From Vibrio pectenicida (GTDB lineage: Bacteria; Pseudomonadota; Gammaproteobacteria; Enterobacterales; Vibrionaceae), in assembly GCA_024347015.1 (NCBI GenBank), contig AP024890.1, positions 744,001-808,000 of the forward strand: 64,000 bases of DNA. The letters run 5' to 3'. A model generated the notes under the pieces. The model saw nothing but the letters and a program-made list of their open reading frames with translations, searched no databases and was not told the origin of the DNA. Shown one piece after another: positions 8,637-17,086 of the stretch; the stretch's first letter is position 1; the number at the start of each line of letters is the position of its first letter. The position numbers and the translations under genes are program-made.

Positions 8637-8759
8637 ATGATTGTTGTCTACAGACTTATCAAACTCGCTTTTATATGTGGTGTGTTTTTTACCATTTATG
8701 ATCTTATTGAGCATGGGCAAATGACTTGGCCTATGCGGTTATTTGGTGTTACGTGGTAA
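8637..8759 (+). CDS. Small hydrophobic protein (40 residues), unrecognised
   Basis: A short frame with ATAAGG eight to nine bases before its ATG. It encodes one hydrophobic stretch (about residues 7-20, LIKLAFICGVFFTIYDLI) followed by a polar turn and the end MTWPMRLFGVTW. The plausible ribosome binding site, basic N-terminus and single membrane-like segment suggest a real small membrane protein rather than chance. It stops 7 bp before the end of the convergent LysR gene. No function is assigned. Confidence 0.5.
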   Translation: MIVVYRLIKLAFICGVFFTIYDLIEHGQMTWPMRLFGVTW

Positions 8760-8766
8760 CTTTACT

Positions 8767-9696
8767 TTATGTGGCTGAGTTGAGTCTATGGCTTAAGGCA
8801 TCACTAATGTAGTCGATAAATACACGTAGACGAGCTGGCATATACTTTGTTTGCGAATACTGCATAGCAACTACGCCATGATAGTTGCTCTTAATAGTCC
8901 AGTCGGGAAGGATAGGAACTACCCGCAATGATTCAATTGCTTCAGCAATAACAAAGTCATGAAATATGCCAATGCCGAGTGCCTGTTTAACACCATTTAA
9001 ACGCATTTGTGAGTGGTTGACTGCATAGCGTCCTGTAACCGCGATAGAGTGGAACTCATCATCTTTGAAAAAGTCCCAAACGTCGTCGATCTCAGTTTCA
9101 GCAAGGTATAAGCAATCGTGACTTGATAACTCGGTTGGGTGCAATGGTTTGCCTCTTTTTTTGATGTATTCTGGGCTTGCACATAATACAAGATTGGTTT
9201 TGCCAATTTCTTTTAAAACTAGGTTTTCGTCTGGTTTATCAGTTAACTTAAAAGCAACGTCAATACCGTTTTTAAGTAGATCAATTTCTCCATCTGCGAC
9301 ACGTAACTTGAGTTGTATATCTGGGTATTGATGCAGAAAAGGCATCACAAAAGGCTGCAAAACTGAGTTAAGAAAAGCCTCAGGAGCGGCGATTGTAAGT
9401 GCTCCAGTTGGTTGGGTGTGGTTTGTGGTTGAAAGCTCCCAAGCTTGTTGTGCAGCGTTAACCATTACAATCGCTTGGTCATATATCTGTTGACCAGTTG
9501 GAGTTATGATCAAAGTACGTGTAGTACGCTCAAACAATTTAATCGATAGTGCATATTCTAGCCGTGTGATGAGCTTACTTAGCGCCGATGGTGTTACATT
9601 CAGTTTTTTCGCAGCGGCGGTAAAACTGCCTTCATCGACAATCAAAATGAATGAAGCGAGATCGGGAAGTAGGGAAATAAGTTTAGAATTAACCAA
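8767..9696 (-). CDS. LysR-family transcriptional regulator
   Basis: A LysR-type regulator of normal size. An N-terminal winged helix-turn-helix (FTAAAKKLNVTPSALSKLITRLE, about residues 20-42) is followed by the linker helix and a two-lobed effector-binding domain from about residue 85. The reading frame has no ATG near its beginning. TTG at 9696 has CAGG eight bases upstream and gives the usual short N-terminus before LLPDLASF; TTG at 9717 would add seven residues. The effector and target are unknown. It is convergent with the exporter/small gene pair and has a 309-bp gap to kbl on its other side, from which it is divergent; a link to kbl-tdh is possible but nothing shows it. Confidence 0.88.
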   Translation of the reverse strand: MVNSKLISLLPDLASFILIVDEGSFTAAAKKLNVTPSALSKLITRLEYALSIKLFERTTRTLIITPTGQQIYDQAIVMVNAAQQAWELSTTNHTQPTGALTIAAPEAFLNSVLQPFVMPFLHQYPDIQLKLRVADGEIDLLKNGIDVAFKLTDKPDENLVLKEIGKTNLVLCASPEYIKKRGKPLHPTELSSHDCLYLAETEIDDVWDFFKDDEFHSIAVTGRYAVNHSQMRLNGVKQALGIGIFHDFVIAEAIESLRVVPILPDWTIKSNYHGVVAMQYSQTKYMPARLRVFIDYISDALSHRLNSAT

Positions 9697-10005
9697 GTTA
9701 AAGCCTGAATATATCAATAGTTTGTTATTAAATTGGCTGCAAAGTAATCGTACGATTTAGCCACACAATTTCGTTACCAAGCCAACCATTTCATCGGGTT
9801 AATCTTATCATGTGATTCATGTCATAAAAAAGGACTATTTGTGCCTTAAGTTCATTAATGTTTTTCCAGTTGGCGGGATAATGAAAATGCTTGGCTTAGA
9901 TTACACTAACGGACTGAGCTCAATGTCGTCACCATGGTTAGGTTTTCTGACTAAAAATACGGCTCTAGCACAATAAATTACATAATAATTAGCAAGGAAT
10001 TTAAC

Positions 10006-11202
10006 ATGGCTTCTGCATTCTACGACCAGATCAAACAACAGATTGAAGAGGTAAAGGCTGAAGGTCTTTACAAATCAGAACGTATCATTACTTCTCAGCA
10101 ACAGGCCGCTGTTAAGATTTCGACGGGTGAAGAGGTATTAAACTTCTGTGCAAATAACTACCTAGGCCTCGCAAATCATCCTGAGCTGATAGAAGCGGGT
10201 AAAGCCGGTATGGAGCAGCATGGTTTTGGTATGGCATCTGTACGTTTTATTTGTGGTACTCAAGATATCCACAAAGAGCTTGAGCAAAAGCTTTCTAAAT
10301 TCCTTGGTAAAGAAGATACGATCCTCTATACCTCTTGTTTTGATGCAAATACTGGCCTTTTTGAAACTATTCTAGGCAAAGAAGATGCCATCATATCTGA
10401 TGCGTTAAATCATGCTTCAATCATCGATGGTGTTCGTTTGTGTAAAGCGATGCGTTTTCGTTACTCTAACAATAATATGCAAGAGTTAGAACAGCAGTTG
10501 CTTGCTGCAAAAGAAGCGGGTGCACGCAATATTTTGGTTGTGACGGACGGTGTATTCTCGATGGATGGCGTTGTAGCTAATCTACCTGCTATTTGTGATC
10601 TAGCGGAAAAGTACGGTGCCTTGACTATGGTCGATGACTCTCATGCAGTAGGTTTTATGGGGGGAAGCGGCGCAGGGACACATGAATATCATAATGTTGT
10701 TGATCGTATTGATATTATTACTGGTACGCTTGGTAAAGCTATGGGTGGCGCGTCTGGTGGTTATACCGCGGGTAAAAAAGAAGTGATTGAGTGGCTTCGT
10801 CAACGTTCACGTCCGTACTTGTTCTCCAATTCAGTAGCGCCAGCCATTGTTAACGCATCCATTCGTGTTCTTGGTCTTCTTCAAGAAAGCGAAGATTTAC
10901 GAAGTCGTCTTTGGGAAAATGCCAAGCATTTCCGTAATCGTATGACAGAAGCTGGTTTTACACTTGCGGGTGCTGATCATGCCATCATCCCAATCATGTT
11001 AGGTGATGCAAAAGTGGCAGCAGAGTTTGCAGAGCGTGCATTAGAAAAGGGTATATATGTGGTTGGTTTTTCTTTCCCTGTTGTACCGAAAGGACAGGCA
11101 CGTATTCGTACACAAATGTCAGCAGCACATTCTCCTGAGCAACTAGATCGTGCTATTAATGTGTTTATCGAGGTTGCCCGTGACATGGAGATTATAAAGT
11201 AA
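10006..11202 (+). CDS. kbl: 2-amino-3-ketobutyrate coenzyme A ligase (glycine C-acetyltransferase)
   Basis: A PLP enzyme that cleaves 2-amino-3-ketobutyrate with CoA to glycine and acetyl-CoA, the second step of threonine catabolism. Its 398 residues match E. coli Kbl almost exactly. The PLP lysine is Lys244 in GTLGKAMGGA, with DDSHAVGFMG (the Asp and His that hold the cofactor ring) at 210-219. GCAAGGAATTTAAC precedes the ATG. The stop codon overlaps the start of tdh by one base (TAATG), so the two proteins are translationally coupled and made together, which suits the unstable intermediate they share. The upstream 300 bp presumably holds the promoter; I could not identify an operator. Confidence 0.98.
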   Translation: MASAFYDQIKQQIEEVKAEGLYKSERIITSQQQAAVKISTGEEVLNFCANNYLGLANHPELIEAGKAGMEQHGFGMASVRFICGTQDIHKELEQKLSKFLGKEDTILYTSCFDANTGLFETILGKEDAIISDALNHASIIDGVRLCKAMRFRYSNNNMQELEQQLLAAKEAGARNILVVTDGVFSMDGVVANLPAICDLAEKYGALTMVDDSHAVGFMGGSGAGTHEYHNVVDRIDIITGTLGKAMGGASGGYTAGKKEVIEWLRQRSRPYLFSNSVAPAIVNASIRVLGLLQESEDLRSRLWENAKHFRNRMTEAGFTLAGADHAIIPIMLGDAKVAAEFAERALEKGIYVVGFSFPVVPKGQARIRTQMSAAHSPEQLDRAINVFIEVARDMEIIK

Positions 11203-12233
11203 TGAAAATCAAAGCCCTGTCTAAACTTAAGCCTGAAGAAGGTATTTGGATGACTGAAGTGGACAAGCCTGAGCTTGGACACAATGATATCCTCATTAAG
11301 ATAAAGAAAACCGCAATTTGTGGCACAGATGTTCATATCTACAACTGGGATGAATGGTCTCAAAACACAATTCCTGTACCTATGGTAGTCGGTCATGAAT
11401 ATGTGGGTGAAGTTGTCGATCTGGGCCAAGAGGTTCGGGGCTTTGAAATCGGTGATCGTGTCTCTGGTGAGGGGCACATTACTTGTGGTCACTGCCGTAA
11501 CTGCCGTGGTGGGAGAACGCATTTATGTCGTAATACTGTTGGTGTGGGTGTAAATCGGGAAGGGGCTTTTGCCGAGTATCTGGTTATTCCTGCATTCAAT
11601 GCTTTTAAAATTCCAGAAGGGATTTCAGATGATCTAGCGTCAATTTTTGACCCATTTGGTAATGCAGTACATACTGCGTTATCGTTTGATTTAGTTGGCG
11701 AAGATGTACTAATCACGGGTGCTGGGCCTATCGGTATTATGGCGGCGGCGGTGGCAAAGCATGTAGGTGCTCGACATGTGGTTATTACCGATGTGAATGA
11801 TTATCGCTTGGATCTTGCACGTAAGATGGGTGTTACTCGCGCTGTCAATGTTGCCAGTGAAAGCCTAGAAGATGTCATGGTTGATCTTGGAATGACAGAA
11901 GGCTTTGATGTTGGTCTTGAAATGTCAGGTGTCCAAGCTGCATTTAGTAGTATGCTCAAAACTATGAATCATGGTGGACGAATAGCTCTCTTAGGTATTC
12001 CACCATCAGATATGGGAATTGATTGGAACCAAGTTATCTTTAAAGGTCTTGTGATTAAGGGTATCTACGGCCGAGAAATGTTTGAAACTTGGTATAAGAT
12101 GGCATCATTGATTCAATCTGGCCTAGATCTAACGCCAATCATAACACATCACTTTAAGGTGGATGATTTCCAACAAGGCTTTGATGCAATGCGCTCTGGT
12201 ATGTCAGGCAAAGTAATACTGGATTGGCAATAG
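11202..12233 (+). CDS. tdh: L-threonine 3-dehydrogenase
   Basis: A zinc- and NAD-dependent medium-chain dehydrogenase that oxidises L-threonine to 2-amino-3-ketobutyrate, feeding Kbl. The 343 residues are close to the E. coli enzyme. Catalytic zinc ligands are Cys40 (AICGTDVH), His65 and Glu66 (GHE). The structural zinc is held by Cys95, Cys98, Cys101 and Cys109 (TCGHCRNCRGGRTHLC). The NAD-binding Rossmann glycines are GAGPIG at about 173-178. It overlaps kbl by one base and is the last gene of the operon, followed 65 bp later by a strong hairpin. Confidence 0.98.
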   Translation: MKIKALSKLKPEEGIWMTEVDKPELGHNDILIKIKKTAICGTDVHIYNWDEWSQNTIPVPMVVGHEYVGEVVDLGQEVRGFEIGDRVSGEGHITCGHCRNCRGGRTHLCRNTVGVGVNREGAFAEYLVIPAFNAFKIPEGISDDLASIFDPFGNAVHTALSFDLVGEDVLITGAGPIGIMAAAVAKHVGARHVVITDVNDYRLDLARKMGVTRAVNVASESLEDVMVDLGMTEGFDVGLEMSGVQAAFSSMLKTMNHGGRIALLGIPPSDMGIDWNQVIFKGLVIKGIYGREMFETWYKMASLIQSGLDLTPIITHHFKVDDFQQGFDAMRSGMSGKVILDWQ

Positions 12234-12298
12234 TACTTTGATATTTTTTTATCAACTTTTATGCTTTGGTCTTAGCTAAGGTTGAAGATAGGGTTTCT

Positions 12299-12321
12299 AG
12301 CCGAGCGTTTATCGCTCGGCT
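12299..12321 (+). terminator. Terminator of the kbl-tdh operon
   Basis: AGCCGAGCG/CGCTCGGCT, a perfect 9-bp stem with a TTTAT loop, followed by a loosely T-rich stretch (ACTATTTGTTTG). Confidence 0.8.
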
Positions 12322-12490
12322 ACTATTTGTTTGATTTAAGTATTTACAAGTGAAAAAAATTGTAAATTTCGTTTCTTTAATACACTCTTCCCAACTTCAT
12401 ATTTAATCATACAGTATTCGCTATTACTAACATTGTCCTTCGATTTATGATGTCGCCGATTTGGTTAAACTTATTACTAAGGGAAGAGAT

Positions 12491-13222
12491 ATGATTAAGA
12501 TAAATGTGATAGCAGGAAGCCTTTTAGTGGCTTTATGTAGCTATGTTCAAGCGGCAGAATGGGGATATCAAGGTGATATAGGCCCAGAGCATTGGGGAGA
12601 GTTTGCGCAAGAGTGTGCTGCTGGTAAGAACCAAAGTCCAATCGACATAAATGAAAATGATACGGTTGAAGCAGAACTCAAGTCTTTAGACATACAATAT
12701 AACGGAACAGTGACGGGCTTAACGAATAATGGCCATACGTTACAGGCTGTTGTTCGTGGTAGCAATATATTCACTCTCGATGGTATTAAGTTTAATTTAG
12801 CGCAGTTTCATTTCCATACTCCTTCTGAAAACCATATCAAAGGTCATGGTTACCCTCTAGAAGCGCATTTTGTCAATTCAGATAAAGCAGGACATCTTGC
12901 TGTTTTGGCTGTGATGTTCGATCTTAATACACACAAGAATAAAGAGATAAGCAAACTTATTAAATCCATGCCAGAAACCAATCATACTGTCACACTAGAC
13001 GCTCCGTTTTCGGTCAAAGATATGTTGCCGAAAACTGCCAAATATTATCGCTTTAATGGCTCTTTAACTACACCGCCTTGTTCTGAGGGAGTTCGTTGGA
13101 TAGTCGCTAAGTCCCCACAGACTCTTACTTTGGATCAAGCGAAAGAACTGGAGTTGGTTATGGGTACAAATAACCGTCCGCTGCAAAATCATAATGCTCG
13201 AGTCGTACTTTCAAATGATTAG
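12491..13222 (+). CDS. Alpha-class carbonic anhydrase, periplasmic
   Basis: A zinc enzyme that interconverts CO2 and bicarbonate, in the periplasm. The frame is open from 12461, but ATG at 12491 follows GGGAAGAGAT and starts a clean signal peptide (residues 1-21, cut after YVQA), so I chose it; the protein is 243 residues. The alpha-class signature is complete: AQFHFHTPSENH gives zinc ligands His107 and His109, EAHF gives His126, and SLTTPPCSEGVRW forms the CO2 pocket. Cys42 and the Cys in TPPCSEG are in the positions that form the usual bacterial disulphide. The gene stands alone, convergent with an unrecognised gene on the other strand. Confidence 0.96.
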   Translation: MIKINVIAGSLLVALCSYVQAAEWGYQGDIGPEHWGEFAQECAAGKNQSPIDINENDTVEAELKSLDIQYNGTVTGLTNNGHTLQAVVRGSNIFTLDGIKFNLAQFHFHTPSENHIKGHGYPLEAHFVNSDKAGHLAVLAVMFDLNTHKNKEISKLIKSMPETNHTVTLDAPFSVKDMLPKTAKYYRFNGSLTTPPCSEGVRWIVAKSPQTLTLDQAKELELVMGTNNRPLQNHNARVVLSND

Positions 13223-13298
13223 TTGACATCATTTTTACCTTTGGTTCTGTGATGTGCTAAGTTAATTCAGTCACAGAACCTATCAATTTAGCGTAACT

Positions 13299-13742
13299 CT
13301 ATTTGTTAGCAATCAAAGCATATTGTCGAAGTAAGTCTGTTAAACTTGTCACCCATTCTATGGCGTTCTCTGGGGCTTCCTCAAGTATGGTTTCCACATG
13401 TTCGCAATGTACTGCAAGATTAATTGTTCGTTCTAGTTTAAAAGATATTGCATAAAAGTGCCAAAGTAAGAGCCTCTGCATACGCTTAGTGTTTTGAATA
13501 GGTTGTTCAGAATCATTAAAGAGTGCAGGTAATTGACTTAATGCAATAGCATTCATTCTCAGCATAGCGTCAAATTGTGCTTGAAAAAGCTTATCTTCTG
13601 AAGCCGTTTCATCGGTTTCAAACGTAAAGATCTCGGACATCGAGTTATCGTCTATGAGTCGATTTAGCATTTTAAGGCTCAGTTCTTGGAGTTCATCCCT
13701 GGAGGTATTTTCCAAGTATGAGAGAGTGTAATCTCGTTCCAT
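13299..13742 (-). CDS. Conserved-looking helical protein, unrecognised (147 residues)
   Basis: An acidic, mostly alpha-helical cytosolic-type protein with no signal peptide, membrane helix or metal motif. It starts MERDYTLSYLENTSRDELQE with GGATATGTT before the ATG. The middle (about 85-115) has regular leucine/aromatic spacing compatible with a packed helical bundle. It is convergent with the carbonic anhydrase gene and has a large empty region behind it. I do not recognise the family and give no function. Confidence 0.7.
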   Translation of the reverse strand: MERDYTLSYLENTSRDELQELSLKMLNRLIDDNSMSEIFTFETDETASEDKLFQAQFDAMLRMNAIALSQLPALFNDSEQPIQNTKRMQRLLLWHFYAISFKLERTINLAVHCEHVETILEEAPENAIEWVTSLTDLLRQYALIANK

Positions 13743-14281
13743 AACATATCCATGGTTAATGTATTAGAACGCTATTTTATATCGCTGTTGATAGAAATCC
13801 AGTCTAACTTAGTAGATTAGAGTCCAATTAAATAGGCAAGGGTATATGGAGTGTAAACAAATAGCCCCACATGAAAGTGGGGCTATATATTGTTGTGTTT
13901 GCGTCGTGGTTAGCCTCTGACGTTGTTCGCGAATACTTGGTTCACGAGTACGTTAGTTGATACATTTTTAAAGCTAGATGGCTGATGATAATTTGCCAAT
14001 ATAATGCAGAGTTGTATTTTGATCTTATACTAAATTTGTGATCTTTGTTCATAGTTGTATATCTAGATGATGCATATTGTTGCAAATAAGATTTGAAGTT
14101 AAGTGATTGAAACTTGCACTCACAAGCCATCGTTTTACATCGATATCAGTGACTGTAATTGTTAGTATTGTGATTGTTGTAGGAAAATACCAATTAGTAG
14201 AAGGCAAATATATATATGCTACCTATTATCTAATTGTTCACTTTGTCTATCTGTACATATAAACTAATTATAGGTATTGAA
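13743..14281. other. Long intergenic region with one hairpin and a possible gene tail
   Basis: About 540 bp without a convincing gene. It contains the hairpin at 13861-13886. On the minus strand just before that hairpin there is a short open frame ending ...TNVLVNQVFANNVRG at 13910, which could be the tail of a decayed gene. The part nearest 14281 is AT-rich and should hold the promoter of the DM13 gene. Confidence 0.5.
13861..13886. terminator. Strong hairpin terminator-like structure
   Basis: ATAGCCCCAC/GTGGGGCTAT, a 10-bp perfect stem with a 6-nt loop. T-rich sequence follows best on the minus strand (TTTGTTTAC). No intact gene on either strand ends directly before it, so it may be left over from a lost gene. 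Confidence 0.7.
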
Positions 14282-14749
14282 ATGAAAAAAATTGTTTTAT
14301 TGTTTACTCATTTGGCTTGTGGAGCATTTGGTTTTGCTCTTGGGATCTATGCTTTACCTATTCTTACCCAGCCTGATTCTCCTACCATGAGCTCGGTTGA
14401 AAAAATTACCAATAACGCCATTTATACTGCAACTTTTCAACGTGATCGTAAAGATAGCGACTTTTTTCATTGGGGTGAAGGTTCGGTGTCAATTAGCAAC
14501 CAAGAGATCGCTTTTGTAGGAGAATTAGCTCCTGGTCCAGATTATAAACTTTATTTATCACCTCAATTTATTGAAACAGAAAAGGACTTTAATGATACAA
14601 AACATAAGATGACACAGGTAGGTGATGTTAAAACGTTTGATCGCTTTGCTCTAAATCTACCTCAAGAATTGGATTTATCCCAATACAATACAGTTGTGGT
14701 TTGGTGCGAGACGTTTGGTGAGTTTATCACCTCTGCTCGGTTTAAGTAA
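14282..14749 (+). CDS. DM13-domain protein, membrane-anchored or exported
   Basis: A 155-residue protein from ATG 14282 (an upstream in-frame start at 14234 has no ribosome binding site and would spoil the N-terminal signal). Residues 1-25 are a hydrophobic signal/anchor segment. The rest matches the DM13 pattern: an ATF...HWGEGSVSI block, then APGPDYKLYLSP, a fall in charge, and the end YNTVVVWCETFGEFITSARF, where the single conserved Cys lies in VVWCETF. DM13 domains are cytochrome-like fold modules suspected of redox roles outside the cytoplasm. The direct role here is unknown. It is followed 119 bp later by an MscS-type channel on the same strand. Confidence 0.85.
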   Translation: MKKIVLLFTHLACGAFGFALGIYALPILTQPDSPTMSSVEKITNNAIYTATFQRDRKDSDFFHWGEGSVSISNQEIAFVGELAPGPDYKLYLSPQFIETEKDFNDTKHKMTQVGDVKTFDRFALNLPQELDLSQYNTVVVWCETFGEFITSARFK

Positions 14750-14868
14750 TTGCAGGAGCCATTCCATTATTGGGTATAGCCGATTGGTATACTTTTGTGG
14801 TTGTTTTAGAATGAAGTGTAGATTGGGGTTGATGCCCTTTCGTTATTCACTGGTGTAGGGAGTTTAGA

Positions 14869-15729
14869 GTGGAGAATCTACATCTTGTTATCAATTTTTT
14901 TCTGACTCATAAGTTTATCTTTACGTTATTTATTATTGGGCTTGTTGTTATTGTTCGAAGAATAATATTATCGAAAATTCGTGGTGATGTTGCTTTTGTA
15001 ACAGAAAAACAACGCAGCTGGATGTCTAGAACAAAGAATGGCACATTTTCTATTACTGTTTTGCTGCTGTTCATATTGTGGAAGTCAGAAATAAATGAAT
15101 TTGCGTTATCCGTTACTGCAATAGCCATCGCTATCGTGGTTGCGTCAAAAGAGATTATTCTTTGTTTCACTGGGTTTATTCAGCGTGCGAGCTCTAGATC
15201 TTTTAGAATTGGTGACTGGATTGAAGTAGGTAAGTTGTGCGGCGAAGTTATTGAACACAATATGATGGCGACCGTGATCCAAGAAATTGATTTGCATCAT
15301 GGCCAGTACCATTATACTGGAAAAACCGCGACCTTACCCAATAGCATGTTTTTTACTTTCCCAGTTAAAAACCTCAATTTCATGAAGCGCTATGTCTACC
15401 ATAACTTCTCGATTGTGGTGGTTGATTTTGTTAATTTATATCCCTTGTTTCCAACTATGATTAATAAGATTGAGGATCACTGTCAGTACTTTAGTGATGT
15501 TGCAACACGTTACAACTCTATGATTGAAAAGCATGCAGGTGTCGATTTGCCAGGCGCAGAACCACATATTCATATCAATAGTGCTCCCACAGGAGAGCAA
15601 GTTGTTCATTTTATGCTATTTTGCCCAACAGAGAAGGCGACACATCTTGAACAGGAAATAAGGAAAGACTTTATGACCTTATACGAGGAAAAGTTTACGT
15701 TGGATAAAAAAGTATTGGAGTCTGACTAG
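14869..15729 (+). CDS. MscS-family mechanosensitive ion channel
   Basis: A small membrane channel protein of 286 residues. Three hydrophobic segments lie at about 8-30, 55-75 and 78-100, followed by the MscS beta domain (about 105-160: FRIGDWIEVGKLCGEVIEHN, the usual F-x-x-G-D-x-I motif) and a cytosolic alpha/beta tail. The pore helix lacks the perfectly regular Gly/Ala spacing of E. coli MscS. It starts with GTG, preceded at good distance by GTAGGGAG. Such channels release solutes on hypo-osmotic shock, which fits a marine organism; conductance cannot be judged from sequence. Confidence 0.87.
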   Translation: MENLHLVINFFLTHKFIFTLFIIGLVVIVRRIILSKIRGDVAFVTEKQRSWMSRTKNGTFSITVLLLFILWKSEINEFALSVTAIAIAIVVASKEIILCFTGFIQRASSRSFRIGDWIEVGKLCGEVIEHNMMATVIQEIDLHHGQYHYTGKTATLPNSMFFTFPVKNLNFMKRYVYHNFSIVVVDFVNLYPLFPTMINKIEDHCQYFSDVATRYNSMIEKHAGVDLPGAEPHIHINSAPTGEQVVHFMLFCPTEKATHLEQEIRKDFMTLYEEKFTLDKKVLESD

Positions 15730-15814
15730 AGTTATAGAGACACCTTTGGAATGTATTGAATTCGACAGTTTGGCTTTTGCTCAATAGCGTTGTAGTATCG
15801 TATGGGGAAAACAT

Positions 15815-16000
15815 GTGAATAAAGAAGTACCTTCACCGTGTGTACGTTTGTGTTGCCTCAATGAAGAAGATATATGTCTTGGGTGTTACCGTACATTAAC
15901 GGAGATCCTAGACTGGAATACCTACAGTAGTGAAGAGAAGATAAAGGTAACTGTTCGCTGCGCCAAACGTAAAAAATCTTTCAATGGGGGGAGAAATTAG
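15815..16000 (+). CDS. DUF1289 family small cysteine protein
   Basis: A 61-residue protein beginning with GTG (GGGGAAAACAT before it). It has the DUF1289 pattern SPCVRLCCLNEEDICLGCYRT: Cys9, Cys13, Cys21 and Cys24 spaced to bind a metal, followed by the family's conserved Trp (DWNTYSSEEK) and a basic tail. The function of the family is unknown; it is often found as a short stand-alone protein. A second, longer DUF1289 protein lies near 53 kb. Confidence 0.85.
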   Translation: MNKEVPSPCVRLCCLNEEDICLGCYRTLTEILDWNTYSSEEKIKVTVRCAKRKKSFNGGRN

Positions 16001-16064
16001 AAGACTTCCCCCCTCCTTATTGGTAATTATGAAATCGCAGCACATGGATATTTACCACGGCAAT

Positions 16065-16757
16065 TCAGGCGTCTGTGGGTTCAAGTTCTACTCGGATTGG
16101 TTGTTCGGCGATAATAGATTTTAGCTCACACAATCGCTTTACTAGCCTCCCGTCAAGTAGAGTTCCGGCTTTTACAAGGCAAACTCCATTATTGGCGAAA
16201 ATATCTCGTGTTAATGTCATTCCTGCACGTAAATCAAAAAGGCTTTGCAGAGTGATTGTTTCGTCATTATTTTTTTCTGTCGGCTCGCTTGATTGAACCT
16301 GATTACAAGAATTGAGATCAGTTTCGATTTCGTCATAAAGGTGTTGCTGGTAGAGTTCAGTATGGCCAATTACTGCTTGTTCTATTTGTTCTCGCGCATC
16401 TTTTACGGTTACAGGTTTAGGTAAAAAAGCATCAATTTCAAGTCTCATACAGGCGGATATAGTTTCTACATCTGAAAGGGACGTTACCGCAATGATACTG
16501 GTTTCTGGTATTGCATGTGTTGCACCTGTTCGTATAGCCTTAATAAGCTGCAAGCCGTTAATGTGGGGCATATTAATATCAGTTACGACGAGATCGATAT
16601 GATTATGCTCGATTTTTTCCATCGCAGTTTGACCGTCAGGTGCACTCAAGATATTCTCATACCCGCTTTTAAACAGCATACCAATCAGCGCTTTGCGGGA
16701 TAAGTTATTATCTTCAACGACCAGAATCGTGAATTTGTCAGGTTCGAACTTTGCCAT
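16065..16757 (-). CDS. Response regulator with an uncharacterised C-terminal domain
   Basis: A two-domain signalling protein of 230 residues. Residues 8-130 are a receiver domain: acidic pair VVEDNN, phospho-acceptor Asp in DLVVTDINMPHING, and the Lys in FLPKPVT. After an acidic linker, about 170-225 (LRAGMTLTRDIFANNGVCLVKAGTL) resembles the small beta domain that sits beside HD-type output domains in c-di-GMP-related regulators, but no HD, DNA-binding or GGDEF domain follows. Output is therefore probably by protein contact. GAGGGGACACGT precedes the ATG. No histidine kinase lies next to it. Confidence 0.85.
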   Translation of the reverse strand: MAKFEPDKFTILVVEDNNLSRKALIGMLFKSGYENILSAPDGQTAMEKIEHNHIDLVVTDINMPHINGLQLIKAIRTGATHAIPETSIIAVTSLSDVETISACMRLEIDAFLPKPVTVKDAREQIEQAVIGHTELYQQHLYDEIETDLNSCNQVQSSEPTEKNNDETITLQSLFDLRAGMTLTRDIFANNGVCLVKAGTLLDGRLVKRLCELKSIIAEQPIRVELEPTDA

Positions 16758-17086
16758 ACGTGTCCCCTCTATGTACCAATCAACTTTCGCTAACTGACTT
16801 TCTGTAAATAATAGTACTAAAGCAAAATTTGAACCATAGTAAGGTTTACTTGTGTGATATCAGTTGAATATGGTGTATTTGGCTTCTTTTCTTTTGTTTG
16901 ATTTCTTTAAATAAGTAAACAAAGTCAAAAGGTTAAATATGAATAATGAGTTTGATTCGAAAGGTAGCATTCGGTTAAGGTGCTAATACAATGTCTAATT
17001 TCATGACTGCGATATTGCTTATTTTGACTCTCAATTTGAAATAATTAGGTAACACGTTGTGTCATTTTGAAGAAAATGACTAGTGG
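16758..17086. other. Intergenic region between response regulator and CDF transporter
   Basis: About 330 bp. It should contain the response regulator promoter. The only coding possibility is a 17-residue hydrophobic peptide at 16991-17044 (+), with AAGGTG upstream; it is too short to trust. Confidence 0.45.

Noticed and set aside
9718..10005. Glycine or other riboswitch upstream of kbl-tdh
   Set aside because: The region was searched by eye for the glycine riboswitch core and no matching pattern was found.
10977..11522. 181-codon minus-strand open frame across the kbl-tdh junction
   Set aside because: It lies opposite two certain genes and is a codon-bias shadow.
13942..14130. 62-codon minus-strand open frame
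   Set aside because: AT-rich, no ribosome binding site, composition unlike real proteins; another frame in the same place ends more plausibly before the hairpin.
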